Positions 50,261-61,490 of a DNA stretch of 64,000 nucleotides are shown here, piece after piece. The notes under the pieces are model-generated. The model was given only the letters and a program-made list of their open reading frames with translations. It made no database searches and was not told where the DNA came from. Position 1 is the stretch's first letter, and every line of letters begins with the position of its first letter. Source of the stretch: Auanema rhodensis (Eukaryota; Nematoda; Chromadorea; Rhabditida; Rhabditidae); NCBI GenBank assembly GCA_964057225.1, contig OZ059899.1, forward strand, positions 10,788,001 through 10,852,000, read 5' to 3'. The position numbers were made by a program, and so were the translations under genes.

Positions 50261-51499
50261 TTATAATAACACTGCTCCCACTGCGATATTACTACCGTCA
50301 CTTTCTATAATGAACATACGGTCTGATCTTGGTGGTTTTAAGACCGGTGCTTGGATCAATTTTCTTTTTAGTGTATCAACAGCTTGTTGACTTTTGTCAT
50401 TCCATTGAAATTCCACATCAAGTTTTGTAAGGTCGTATAAAGGGCTTGCGATGTGTGCAAAATCCTTAATAAATTTTCTAAAGAATCCTACCATTCCCAA
50501 AAATGCTCTTACTCCTGTAGGTGACTTTGGAGCAGGATAGTCTTGAATGGCGGATACTTTCTGTGGATCTGGTTTGACCCCATCTCTTCCGACAATTAAA
50601 CCAAGAAATTTTACTTCAGGTCTTGCAAAAGCGCATTTCTTGAGTTTAATTTTCATGCCTAATTTCTTTACTTCTCTGAGAATCTCAGCTATATCGTCAA
50701 GATGTTGTTCTGCAGTGTTTGATATAACAAGTAAATCATCCAAATAAACAAAGAGTCGGCATTTACATCGGCTTTGAAGGTATCGTACTGCTGTTTGAAA
50801 GGTATGTGGCGCTCCACATAACCCCATAGGCATCCTTCTATATTGATAAGTACCGGTGTTTGTTGTAAATGCTGTTAATGGTCGATCTGATTTCTTTAAT
50901 GCTATTTGGAAGAATCCGGATACTAAATCAAAGTTAGAAAAATATTGTGATCCGGCTGCCATATCGACAATGTCAGAGATGTTAGGTATGATGTACGTTT
51001 GCTTGCGAGTGACGTTATTTAGAGCACGGAAATCGGTTACGAAACGGAATGTTTCATCTTTCTTTTTGACTAAAACTACAGGACTATTGAAAAGAGATGT
51101 GGATGGTTCAATTATATTTTGCTTCAGCATCTCCTGTACCTGTCTTTCGACTTCTTCTTGTTTGCCTATAGGGATACGCGTTATACGCGGTCTAGGCATG
51201 TCCATATCTGTTCTTAGAGGTATTGAATGCTCTACAGGTCCTTTAAATAGTCCTATTTGTTTATCCTCATTTAAAAATGCATCTCTATTACGGAGAATAC
51301 AAAGCTGAAGAAGATCTTTTTGTTCTTTAGTTAGGTCGGCGTCTTTTAAATCAAGATCGTTCATAAAGTCCTGAGGGAAATGAGGTAATTCATTTTCCCA
51401 ATCCGCTTCAGGTGGTATATAGTCTGGATTGTGTTCGGTCGTAAAGATCTCGTATTGTGGCAGTACGCCTATTTTTGCTTTGTCAATAATGTGCTTCAA
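50261..51499 (-). pseudogene. Element 2 reverse transcriptase and RNase H N-terminal part
   Basis: 412 codons ending at an in-frame stop inside RNase H. RT motifs: FRFVTDFRALN (about 151-161), the MPMGLCGAPHTFQ block (223-235), catalytic YLDD (252-255), FLGLIVGRDGVKPD. RNase H opens with the SDGS motif. Its 5' end is out of frame with the protease segment and, by comparison with element 1, a stretch of about 30 codons is missing at this joint. Confidence 0.9.
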
Positions 51500-52782
51500 T
51501 ATGCTTCGTAGGTGGTAGATATCGTCTTTTCTTCATCGGGTTGTAGCATGGCGACTTCGTTGTGTGATATGGGTTCAGCTAACCTTACTGGTATTCTACA
51601 GGTCTGATGAGGAAAGATATATTGTGGATTTAAGTTTATCAAATTAATGACAAATGATGTTTTTCTAATATTCCCGTTATTTCCATTGGCTAACGGTACT
51701 ACGCGGTTTCCGATTTCTAACGTTTGTTTGAATGGTCGAAGTTTCATACCGATATTTTGACGATCGAGTGTTTTCATAAAATCTAATCCAATTAATGCTG
51801 GTGATGGACAGTCTTCATCTCTTGAAATGAAGAATGTATGATCTATTTCATATCCAGCGATTTCTACGGTCAAATCAATTGTTCCCAGAAATCGAAATGC
51901 TGATCCGTTTGCTGTCGTCGCAACAGATTTATCCTTTTTTACAAAATCATTCAAAGTTAAGTAATGTAATGTCGAGAGTCTGATATAACTAATCGATGAT
52001 CCTGAATCCCAAAGAGTTAGGATTAGTCTATCGTTAACAGTCATCAATAGCAGTGGTAGAGATTGGTCTTTGCGATTGGAAACTGAACAAACTATAGCTA
52101 GTGGAACTAAAGTGAGAAACGATGGATAGTACTGTTTCATTATGTTCCTTGGTATTGGCTGATCAGGTTGACTTACTAGCTCTAATGTTTCTTCATATGT
52201 GGGAAGATCGTTGGTTTGATCTCGGAGTTCGATATGCATGACTTGCATGCCTATTGGTTTGAAGAAATATATTTTCGCAACGAAGGCTAGTACGATCAGT
52301 ATAACTACAATAATTGTAATTGCTCCAATAGTGATGAGTGTTCGTTCAATCGTTCCTGCTATTGTATCGACAAAAGAATTCCATGTACTTTTGGTGAATT
52401 CATTGGCTTTGGAGATGTAATCACTACTTTTCTTCAATATGCTGAATGCTGATGATATTTTTGGATCATGATGAATTGTGTGAAGCACGTGATTTTGACG
52501 AATCGATGCTAAACTAGCACCATAAGCAATGGCTGTTGTCATTGAGTACACTCGAGATGATAAGTTGGTGTATAAGTGTGCTCCGGTGAATTTTAATGGT
52601 GTGATCTTTTCATGATGGAGTCCGTCCCGCATGGATATAAGACTGACGTCTACAGTACCATTAATTCCTTTCCATTCACCGTCTGTTGACCATACGTCTG
52701 TTGGTACGTGGTCACAGTTAATTTCTTTACCATGAGGTAATAGGTCTTTCGATCCTGGTGCGGCAAACAGTAATTGTCCTTC
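51496..52782 (-). pseudogene. Element 2 env transmembrane anchor and protease
   Basis: The frame is open from just after the stop at 52783. In the part from the first ATG (52632), a strongly hydrophobic helix lies at about residues 98-120, followed by a cytoplasmic-type tail containing PTYEE and then the aspartic protease with DSGS at 209-212 and a GLDFM turn. It joins the env ectodomain upstream in the same frame. The 3' end breaks frame near 51500. Confidence 0.88.
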
Positions 52783-55668
52783 TTATGTTAATACTGGGGT
52801 TTCGAGATAACATGTGCCATTCACAGTGTGATTGTGATATATAGTCTTTTGTAATACTACCGGGCAAACATGTATATGTAATATCTCGCTGCCTACAAAT
52901 CTTGCGGCTATATCTTCTCTTCCCAGTATTGTACGCATAGCTATTGTTGGTTCAATTTGTAAAATTGATCTCCATAATTCAAGATACCTATTTTGGATCT
53001 CACATATTGATTCGTATGACTCTTTAAAATGTTTCTGCAGTTCTTCTTGAATCATAGTTGTAGCATATTGCAAATGATCTTGTGCAATTCTGCTTGTTAT
53101 GTTTTGGCGAAACTGTTGTTCAGAGTCAACTTTTGTGGCAATGTATTGAGCATTAGCCTGTACAGACTCTATATCGGTGGCTGTAGGCGTTGATGATGCT
53201 CTATGTTTACGAATCAAAGATATTGGTGTATATGTAGTTTCTTCCATTATTGGAATTTGTTGATCTTGATGAACAGCGTAGAGAATAGTCGTTGGCGGCG
53301 CGCGGGTCGATATTGTTGCGCGCGCGGTTGTCGTTGCGGTTGTATGGCGCGCCGTTGTTTCGGGCTGGGCCATCGATGAAGGCGCGCGCGCGGTAGTTGC
53401 TGCGGCTGCCCGAGGGCTTGTAGATGTTTGCGGCAGTATTGCGGGATCTGTTGTGATCAGCGCCTCACGATCGATTATAGGGAGGGCTGCCATCTCGGCC
53501 GCGCCGCCTGCCGCGTTGCTTGGCGCACGCGTCGTGGTTTGCAACGATTTAAGTTGGATTTTCTCTGTCATTAATCTTTTTAACTGTTCTGATGATATTC
53601 TACTAGATGTATTAGGCAAAATATTATCGTTTAGTAGTGGTAAAAATATTTCCAATAATAAGTTCTTAGAGATGTTGTTGGGCTCTATGAGCTTGGGATG
53701 TGGTCCAATTGGTATTCCAAAATTATTCTTGATGTCATAGAACAATTTATCAGTATCAAGTACAAACATTCGTGAAGATGGAAGGTTTATAAATTTTATG
53801 TCATCAATATCAGCTGCTGTTTTATTTCTTCTAAGCGTAACGAGAGTTTTTAGCTCATGTACAAGGTCAATTGTATCTTTTATAAATTTGCTGTTTCTTT
53901 CTTCTTGATCAGTTAATAATTGTTTCCTTATTGGTGGCATTTTTACGAATGCTTTTAATATTTCTTGTCTTGATGGAACTGTTAATTTGTCTTCAATTAT
54001 AACTGGTGTATTGGCTAAATCAAGAGCAATAGTTTCAGCACGCTCTCGATAAGTGCCTTCTTTTGTACGAATTAACCGATCAAATTCAATAACGGTCAAA
54101 CGATCTGATATTTGTTGAAGAAGTTGCCTGGATGTTAAATAAGATATTCCAGCTTTAGTAGCTAAAGCTAATTCTCTTTGAGCAACATATTGTAAAATGG
54201 CTTCGTCTTTATCACGGAAATCATATTGTTTGAGAAAATGTCTTAAAGATTTCTCATAAATTTGAATTTTAAAGAAAAATTCAAAATTTTCACGATGGGC
54301 TATTATCCATTCTTTCAAGGAATATGTAGGGTCTACCATACGTCTTCCTTTAATTAGAGGAATAATTTGTGTAATTCCTGGATTACTCATAAGTGGTCTT
54401 AAAAATGGATATGGGCAAATTCGAAGCGTGTACGTTTCAAAATCTTCAACTTCATTTATTCTATCCTGATCGAATGGGAATGAGCATTTTGTAGAAGTTG
54501 CGCGTTTAGGTCTTTTGAACGGCAATTTCTTAAATTCTCGTTCAATTAGGAGTGTGATATTGTTATCATTAGGATATTTGGGGAATGTTATATAATTTCC
54601 TGATGTTGTGTGGAATGCTGGTTGTCTAAAGCAGGATGCAATTGGTTTTGGTGTTATTTTACTCGAAAGGATAAGCGCTGATTGTGTACTTGGAATCAAA
54701 ATAGTTTCTTTGCTTATTATAGCATCGTAGTAATGCATATCGATATAATTACAACGGGAATCCGATGTTTGGGGATCCCATATAATTATTGATGTATTTG
54801 ATTTGCAATTACCATGATGAGCACTACAACCTTCAGTGTTTAGTATTAAATTGGATAATATTGTATCATCGGGCATGCGGGTCATGACTCCGCGCTCTAG
54901 TACTAAACGCGGCCGCTCCTCGCACTCGTCGCGGCTAAACGCGCGCGCCGGATCATAGGAGGGCTCTGGAGTTGCTTGTGCTATACTATCGATTCTCTCC
55001 AGCTCCATGTTATTCCATTTGCGATCGCGAATCGCCTGCCTGCACTCGTGCGCCGCTATAGGCTGCACCCTATCGATTGTTCTGTTTGTGTCGCGGAGGA
55101 ATAACAAATCGCGTACACACAGCTTGTGTACTTCCTTCGAGCAGCGCCACGCGTCCCACTCGTGAGCCGTGTGGTTTCGCGTGTATAAATGGATTTGTGT
55201 ACGTAGCACATGATTTGTTTCTGTTAATTTACATTTCTTTACTACTGGTGGAACTAATAAGGCTCCTCCAGTTGCTTTTGTGCAAATTTGATATGAAGTT
55301 ACACATGGCAGGAAAATTGCTACTGTGATTGCCATTACAACCGTTAGTGATAACGGTGAAAGGGTCACAGAGTTAATTCGTGGTGTGCTTCTATCTCGTC
55401 CTCTTGATTGATCTCTTTGATTGTTAAAATGGACTCTTCTTTGTCCGTTATGTTCATTAGTCCTTCCTCTTCTATTATTGTTTGAAGGATTAAAATTGTT
55501 TGAATGCCAGTTGTTATTAAATCGTCCCGAATTTCGTTCATAATTATTGTTACGGCGATAAGTAGCAAAAGAGCCGTTACGATTTTGGTTGTTATTATAT
55601 TTTGAAAAGTTTTTTATTTTTCTGATAATTTTGATAATTATGATAATTTTTATTGTTTTGGTTATCAC
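52783..55668 (-). pseudogene. Element 2 nucleocapsid-like N-terminus and envelope-like ectodomain
   Basis: 961 codons in frame, first codon GTG. Residues about 20-98 are Asn/Arg-rich and resemble a nucleocapsid tail. A hydrophobic signal-type segment follows at about 105-124. The surface domain shares the Cys pattern of element 1 (LCVRDLLFLRD at 183-193) and ends at the furin-like site RPKR (386-389). A Thr/Ala/Pro-rich, mucin-like stretch lies before a conserved CYLETPVLT motif, right after which the frame ends at an in-frame stop. There is no ATG before codon 112 (inside the signal segment), so it is either read through from gag by a +1 shift or started from that ATG on a separate mRNA. Confidence 0.85.
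53270..53545 (-). other. GC-rich mucin-like insert in element 2 env
   Basis: A stretch rich in GCGCGC in a strongly AT-rich element, coding for Ala/Thr/Pro/Arg-rich low-complexity sequence. Element 1 has only a short Thr-rich segment at the equivalent place. Likely an O-glycosylated spacer. Confidence 0.6.
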
Positions 55669-57046
55669 GTGGATAATTACGATCGAAATTTCGGTTATCT
55701 CGTCTCTCGTTTGTGCGCGCGAAAGGAGCTAGTGCTTTGTTTACAGCATTGACTAGCATGGACTGCGTGTCTGTTGTCTGGTTCATTATCGATTCTTCCC
55801 AGCGAGCGGCCTCAATCGCATCCGTGAAGGATTTTGGCTTCGCTCGAATCACAGCTGGTTTCAGAGTATTTTTTAGTCCTCTGAGGAAAGTTGATCTTAA
55901 TATGTGATCTTTGTGAGGGTCATCCGTGGCAAAAGCGCTTAGTGCAATCGTTCTCAGTGATTGAGCGTAAGCGTCAATTGTCAGATCCCCTTGGGTTGTA
56001 TTTTGGAGATTGATCAGCGCGGGGTCTTGATTATATTCAGGACACAGCTTAGATGTTAAAGCTCTTAACAGGTCATTCCATGAACCGGTGGTTTTTAATT
56101 GTTCAGGTACTTGCCTGTACGCTTCTTCCGCTGCTTCGTTTTTAAGAAGCAAAGGTAGAAGGGCTAATCTTTCCGGGATTACCAGACCTACAGCGTTGGC
56201 AAATAGGTTGAATTTAGCCGTGAAATCTCGAAAGTTGCGACTGCCATCATAAGTTGGGCAGTAGGGTGATAACAAGGCTTGCGCTATGGTAGTTTTCCCT
56301 GCCCCAGGTAAAGAGGGTTCAGTTGCCATATTACTTGTACGGGCAGATGGCATTTTTATCACTCTGCCTGTTGTTAATGAGTTCTCAGACACAAGGGTTG
56401 TGTGTACTGAGCGGCTGGGTTGGTTTGGTGCTTTTGAACTTCCTGTTTTTGTATTTGATAAAATTGGGGTTGAAGTTTGGTTATCAGTAATAGCAAGATG
56501 TGTATGTTCGGGTGGTTGTATGGGAGATAAATTAATGTTTGGAACCGACGAGTATCTATTCGTGTGACTGGTGTTCAAGTTTCGATCTTTTGGTGAACGA
56601 TTGAAGAGATCAGAAACTATGTTTTTAAAAGTTTGTAAACCGCCTGCACTAGTAGTGGCTACTGAAGGTGAAACTGTTGGTTCAGGGATGGACAGAGAGA
56701 GAGATGCGTCCGATTTGCTTGAGTTTTTATTTTTATTTTTCTTATTTTTATTTGAATTAGAGGAACGTACCTTTTTAGCAGTAACTGGTGTTTGTTCTTC
56801 CACTATGATGGATGTTTCTTCTCCTCCTGGTGGTACGTAATCCTCGTCGCTTAATCGTTCAGTAGGTGAATAAGTGCCTGCACGAGGAGTAAAGAACTTG
56901 TCGGTTTTGTGCTCGGCTTTCTGCTCGTCTTCGATTATAACGATGCTCTGCGCGCGAGCTCGGCTTCTGGTGAGTGGAGCTGAGTCTCGCAGATCAAAAT
57001 CAGTTCGTGTACTGAGAGGTACAGCTGATCGGAATCGCTTATCCAC
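55595..57046 (-). CDS. Element 2 gag
   Basis: 483 codons. The first half is low-complexity (Ser/Thr/Lys/Asn-rich); residues about 245-425 form an alpha-helical capsid-like domain (YDGSRNFRDFTAKFNL, then LLPLLLKNEAAEEAY, then LRSTFLRGLK), typical of Ty3/Gypsy gag. The C-terminus is a basic Asn/Arg/Tyr-rich nucleocapsid-like tail with no CCHC knuckle. The first codon of this span is GTG. The frame stays open upstream to about 57110 without an ATG; the first in-frame ATG is codon 232 (56351-56353), just before the capsid domain. Its end overlaps the env frame by 74 nt in the +1 frame. Either the start codon is lost, initiation is non-AUG, a 5' exon is spliced on, or the short capsid form is the true product. 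Confidence 0.82.
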   Translation of the reverse strand: MDKRFRSAVPLSTRTDFDLRDSAPLTRSRARAQSIVIIEDEQKAEHKTDKFFTPRAGTYSPTERLSDEDYVPPGGEETSIIVEEQTPVTAKKVRSSNSNKNKKNKNKNSSKSDASLSLSIPEPTVSPSVATTSAGGLQTFKNIVSDLFNRSPKDRNLNTSHTNRYSSVPNINLSPIQPPEHTHLAITDNQTSTPILSNTKTGSSKAPNQPSRSVHTTLVSENSLTTGRVIKMPSARTSNMATEPSLPGAGKTTIAQALLSPYCPTYDGSRNFRDFTAKFNLFANAVGLVIPERLALLPLLLKNEAAEEAYRQVPEQLKTTGSWNDLLRALTSKLCPEYNQDPALINLQNTTQGDLTIDAYAQSLRTIALSAFATDDPHKDHILRSTFLRGLKNTLKPAVIRAKPKSFTDAIEAARWEESIMNQTTDTQSMLVNAVNKALAPFARTNERRDNRNFDRNYPRDNQNNKNYHNYQNYQKNKKLFKI

Positions 57047-58445
57047 TTTGGTAGCGCTCTTGGTTTGGAAAAACCTTGAGTGTTTAGTAACGTGGGGGAT
57101 TTTGAGACGTTAATGAGTGTTATGGATAAGGAGTTTTGGAAAAGGGGTGAGAAAGCTGTGCGTAACTGGTTTGTATAGTCGGCGTTAAGGAATGAATCTA
57201 AGTTGTGGCCTTTAACAGAGATCCGCCTACTACCGTATGAAAATTTGGACTTTGTTCGCTTTCCAATTTAATATTCTTAAATGTATATAATTCAACCAGT
57301 TTGTATATGTTCAAAAATGTTCAGTGCTCACTTGATTGATGCCTGAGCAATCTCATTAGTCCTTATTCCCACTTTTTTTTCTTTTTTTCTGACGGTTCTG
57401 ATCTTCTTGGACTCACGAGTGATCGAAAATGCCACGAAAATGGACTTTGGTAAATGTTCAAAGGATTTTAGCGGTTTTCATAATGTACATTCGTAATAGC
57501 ATTACTCTTTTAAGGAAGCAATTTGGAAAACGAATGAGTACCGTAGTCCCATCATGATCAGAAATCTAGTTTTAAAATTATGGCTAGGAATAGATGACTA
57601 AAGATTACAATAACTATATTTAAAGAATTATGGTGTTTAGGAATGAGTCTTATGCTTCAAAACAACAATAACGGTATGAGGAAGGTGACATATAGTAAGG
57701 GGAGAAAATCCAAACTGATATGCTTAAGCCAACACGACCTGATAGACAATCACTAATAATAATTCAGTTCGTAAAATTGTACAGGATTTTTCGGACTATA
57801 GCGATCTTAAAATTCACTTTTCATAATATTCCTCCCATTTAGGTGAGGTTTCCCGTGTAAATTCAATGCGTTATCAAAATATTTTTGGATGTTAATGGCA
57901 AAAAGTTGTCTGAACAGAAATGTAACGCAAAATAAAATAGTCCTGATCGCAAAATATGAAATAATCTCAATTTGGTGCGCAAAATTGTTTCATCCACAAA
58001 AAATAAAGAAATAACCGTGGCTATTCTTTCCTCGAAGCCAAAATCAATCCTTAAAAGGAAAAAGTGTGGGCATAAATCTCAATAAAAATTATCCTTGGGT
58101 GAATTTGTTCACTAATTCATCCTAGGGTCCTCAAAAATGCTTCGAGTTCGGGTAACAGAGTATTCGATGTTAACAGCAAGGATATAAAAATTGTTGGGTT
58201 CAGACAGACAGAAAATTGTGAACAAACGGGAAAATATAACTTCAGTTTCAAAAAATATAAAATATCCATCTAAAAAAAGGAGTGGTCCTTGCATCTGTTC
58301 CCTTTTAAACGTTGTTGGCCCCACCGTATTGTGTTAAGACATGGAGTAGATGGTTTAGAGATATAAGAGAATTCAGATTCAATGAAATATTGAAAATAAC
58401 GAAATATAAGAGAAAATAGTCAAGAAATCAAGATAAAATGTTCGA
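57047..58445 (-). other. Element 2 leader / 5' untranslated region
   Basis: About 1.4 kb between the primer-binding site and gag, long for an LTR element. A 70-codon frame at 58112-58324 has no recognisable motif. The upstream extension of the gag frame enters this region to about 57110. Packaging signals or splice sites may lie here; none can be named from sequence alone. Confidence 0.6.
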
Positions 58446-58458
58446 GGTGGAACCTCCA
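58446..58458 (-). other. Element 2 primer-binding site (tRNA-Gln type)
   Basis: Minus-strand TGGAGGTTCCACC directly abutting the 5' LTR; the same 13 nt as in element 1, while the next bases differ. Confidence 0.85.
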
Positions 58459-58795
58459 CGTTCCGTTATGCTCTCACATCGATCCTATAGACCAATAAAG
58501 CCTACAAGATGAGTGTGATAGTATTCCAGATGTAGCGGTAGATATAGAGCATAATGGATAAACATAAGACTCGAGAAAGAAAGGTTTATTATGTCTACAT
58601 GATTACAATAAGTTATATAAGTCTACATAAAGATATAAAGTGAAAGAGAGCTAAGAAAGGAAGACCAACCATCCATAGTCATTCCATAAGGCAAAGCTGA
58701 AGTCTGTGTTCCATATGAAGGGCGTGTCGTCCTCTCTCAGCCTCATGTCGTCTGATTCTAACCCGCCTGCTACGTATTGATTTCCGAATGGAACG
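58459..58795 (-). repeat. Element 2 5' LTR
   Basis: 337 bp, identical to the 3' LTR by eye and followed by the CGCT target duplicate at 58796-58799. Candidate minus-strand AATAAA is the complement of the TTTATT at about 58585-58590. Confidence 0.95.
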
Positions 58796-58822
58796 CGCTC
58801 TAACCGACTGAGCTATGGCGGC
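58796..58822 (-). pseudogene. 5' part of the tRNA-Ile gene split by element 2
   Basis: Contains the 5' acceptor strand, D arm and box A. The complementary part is at 47355-47405. A polymerase III start could still be set partly by box A but no box B follows. Confidence 0.93.
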
Positions 58823-59415
58823 TACGAAAGTATGAAATAACAAAGCGCTGATTATAGGAAACGTGAATGAATGCAGATATTCTCAATTCCGATTCATTAA
58901 CTAGATCGTGGTCAGCATTTTACAACATTGATAAAATAGAAACTGAGAAAAAAACATCAACAAATGACACTATTAACTTGGTTTTTTGAACAGCTTTTTT
59001 ATATTTCTTTTTTCACTATGAGAGAACTTATATTTATTGCTTTTTCAAAATTTTCCATTTTTAACATTATACATCTTGACTATCACACATTGAGAACAAC
59101 AGTTGGCAATGTTGGTTGTCACGTCATATTTCATGCAGTTAGATTTTCAGACACATTAATACCTTTGACCATTCTTCTTATGAGTTTTGTAACGATTGAT
59201 CGTAATAGGAAATGAATTGCTATAATATGAAAAAATACAAGACATAGTCAACATTGATTTCCCCAAATAGTATCATGTTTGCTTGTTATTCAATTAGAAC
59301 ACTTATTTTTTGATTGTTTTCTTGAAATATTCTTTTTTTTTCTTTAACAAAGTTATGACTGAGATCAAAATTTGAACTTACTTTTGAACAATTAAACAGA
59401 AATTTAAAAAATATT

Positions 59416-59489
59416 TGCCGCCAGCAGGGGTCGAACCTGCGACCTTGGGCTTATTAGACCCACGCTCTAACCGACTGAGCTATGGCGGC
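59416..59489 (-). tRNA. tRNA-Ile(AAT)
   Basis: Consensus copy. Confidence 0.95.
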
Positions 59490-60082
59490 TACGAAAGTAC
59501 GAAATAACAAAGCTCTTATTATAGGAAACGTGAATGAATGCAGATATTCTCAATTCCGATTCATTAACTAGATCGTGGTCAGCATTTTACAACATTGATA
59601 AAATAGAAACTGAGAAAAAAACATCAACAAATGACACTATTAACTTGGTTTTTTGAACAGCTTTTTTATATTTCTTTTTCCACTATGAGAGAACTTATAT
59701 TTATTGCTTTTTCAAAATTTTCCATTTTTAACATTATACATCTTGACTATCACACATTGAGAACAACAGTTGGCAATGTTGGTTGTCACGTCATATTTCA
59801 TGCAGTTAGATTTTCAGACACATTAATACCTTTAACCATTCTTCTTATGAGTTTTGTAACGATAGATCGTAATAGGAAATGAATTGCTATAATATGAAAA
59901 AATACAAGACATAGTCAACATTGATTTCCCCAAATAGTATCTTGTTTGCTTGTTATTCAATTAGAACACTTTTTTTTTTGATTGTTTTCTTGAAATATTC
60001 TTTTTTTTCTTTAACAAAGTTATGACTGAGATCAAAATTTGAACTTACTTTTGAACAATTAAACAGAAATTTAAAAAATATT

Positions 60083-60156
60083 TGCCGCCAGCAGGGGTCG
60101 AACCTGCGACCTTGGGCTCATTAGACCCACGCTCTAACCGACTGAGCTATGGCGGC
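60083..60156 (-). tRNA. tRNA-Ile(AAT), A37G variant
   Basis: The base 3' of the anticodon (canonical 37, coordinate 60119) is G instead of A; the loop reads CTAATGA. tRNAs reading ANN codons normally carry t6A at A37, which cannot form on G. Promoter boxes are intact, so an altered tRNA could be made. Confidence 0.92.
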
Positions 60157-60749
60157 TACGAAAGTACAAAATAACAAAGCGCTGATTATAGGAAACGTGA
60201 ATAAATGCAGATATTCTCAATTCCGATTCATTAACTAGATCGTGGTCAGCATTTTACAACATTGATAAAATAGAAACTGAGAAAAAAACATCAACAAATG
60301 ACACTATTAACTTGGTTTTTTGAACAGCTTTTTTATATTTCTTTTTTCACTATGAGAGAACTTATATTTATTGCTTTTTCAAAATTTTCCATTTTTAACA
60401 TTATACATCTTGACTATCACACATTGAGAACAACAGTTGGCAATGTTGGTTGTCACGTCATATTTCATGCAGTTAGATTTTCAGACACATTAATACCTTT
60501 GACCATTCTTCTTATGAGTTTTGTAACGATTGATCGTAATAGGAAATGAATTGCTATAATATGAAAAAATACAAGACATAGTCAACATTGATTTCCCCAA
60601 ATAGTATCATGTTTGCTTGTTATTCAATTAGAACACTTATTTTTTGATTGTTTTCTTGAAATATTCTTTTTTTTTCTTTAACAAAGTTATGACTGAGATC
60701 AAAATTTGAACTTACTTTTGAACAATTAAACAGAAATTTAAAAAATATT

Positions 60750-60823
60750 TGCCGCCAGCAGGGGTCGAACCTGCGACCTTGGGCTTATTAGACCCACGCT
60801 CTAACCGACTGAGCTATGGCGGC
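60750..60823 (-). tRNA. tRNA-Ile(AAT)
   Basis: Consensus copy. Confidence 0.95.
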
Positions 60824-61416
60824 TACGAAAGTACGAAATAACAAAGCTCTTATTATAGGAAACGTGAATGAATGCAGATATTCTCAATTCCGATTCATTA
60901 ACTAGATCGTGGTCAGCATTTTACAACATTGATAAAATAGAAACTGAGAAAAAAACATCAACAAATGACACTATTAACTTGGTTTTTTGAACAGCTTTTT
61001 TATATTTCTTTTTCCACTATGAGAGAACTTATATTTATTGCTTTTTCAAAATTTTCCATTTTTAACATTATACATCTTGACTATCACACATTGAGAACAA
61101 CAGTTGGCAATGTTGGTTGTCACGTCATATTTCATGCAGTTAGATTTTCAGACACATTAATACCTTTAACCATTCTTCTTATGAGTTTTGTAACGATAGA
61201 TCGTAATAGGAAATGAATTGCTATAATATGAAAAAATACAAGACATAGTCAACATTGATTTCCCCAAATAGTATCTTGTTTGCTTGTTATTCAATTAGAA
61301 CACTTATTTTTTGATTGTTTTCTTGAAATATTCTTTTTTTTTCTTTAACAAAGTTATGACTGAGATCAAAATTTGAACTTACTTTTGAACAATTAAACAG
61401 AAATTTAAAAAATATT

Positions 61417-61490
61417 TGCCGCCAGCAGGGGTCGAACCTGCGACCTTGGGCTTATTAGACCCACGCTCTAACCGACTGAGCTATGGCGGC
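61417..61490 (-). tRNA. tRNA-Ile(AAT)
   Basis: Consensus copy. Confidence 0.95.

Larger units (their letters stand above)
47406..58795 (-). mobile_element. Element 2: LTR retroelement with gag-env-pol order
   Basis: An 11,390-bp insertion with two identical 337-bp LTRs and a 4-bp target duplication CGCT. On the minus strand: 5' LTR, tRNA-Gln primer-binding site, a leader of about 1.35 kb, gag, env-like glycoprotein, protease, RT, RNase H, integrase, 3' noncoding, 3' LTR. It aligns with element 1 from the env N-terminus to the end of integrase with clear but distant similarity. The env-pol frame carries two in-frame stops and two frame breaks. Confidence 0.94.

Noticed and set aside
56284..56340. 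GAGKTT in element 2 gag as a P-loop ATPase
   Set aside because: The spacing of the Walker A motif is not met and the surrounding sequence is a gag linker/capsid.
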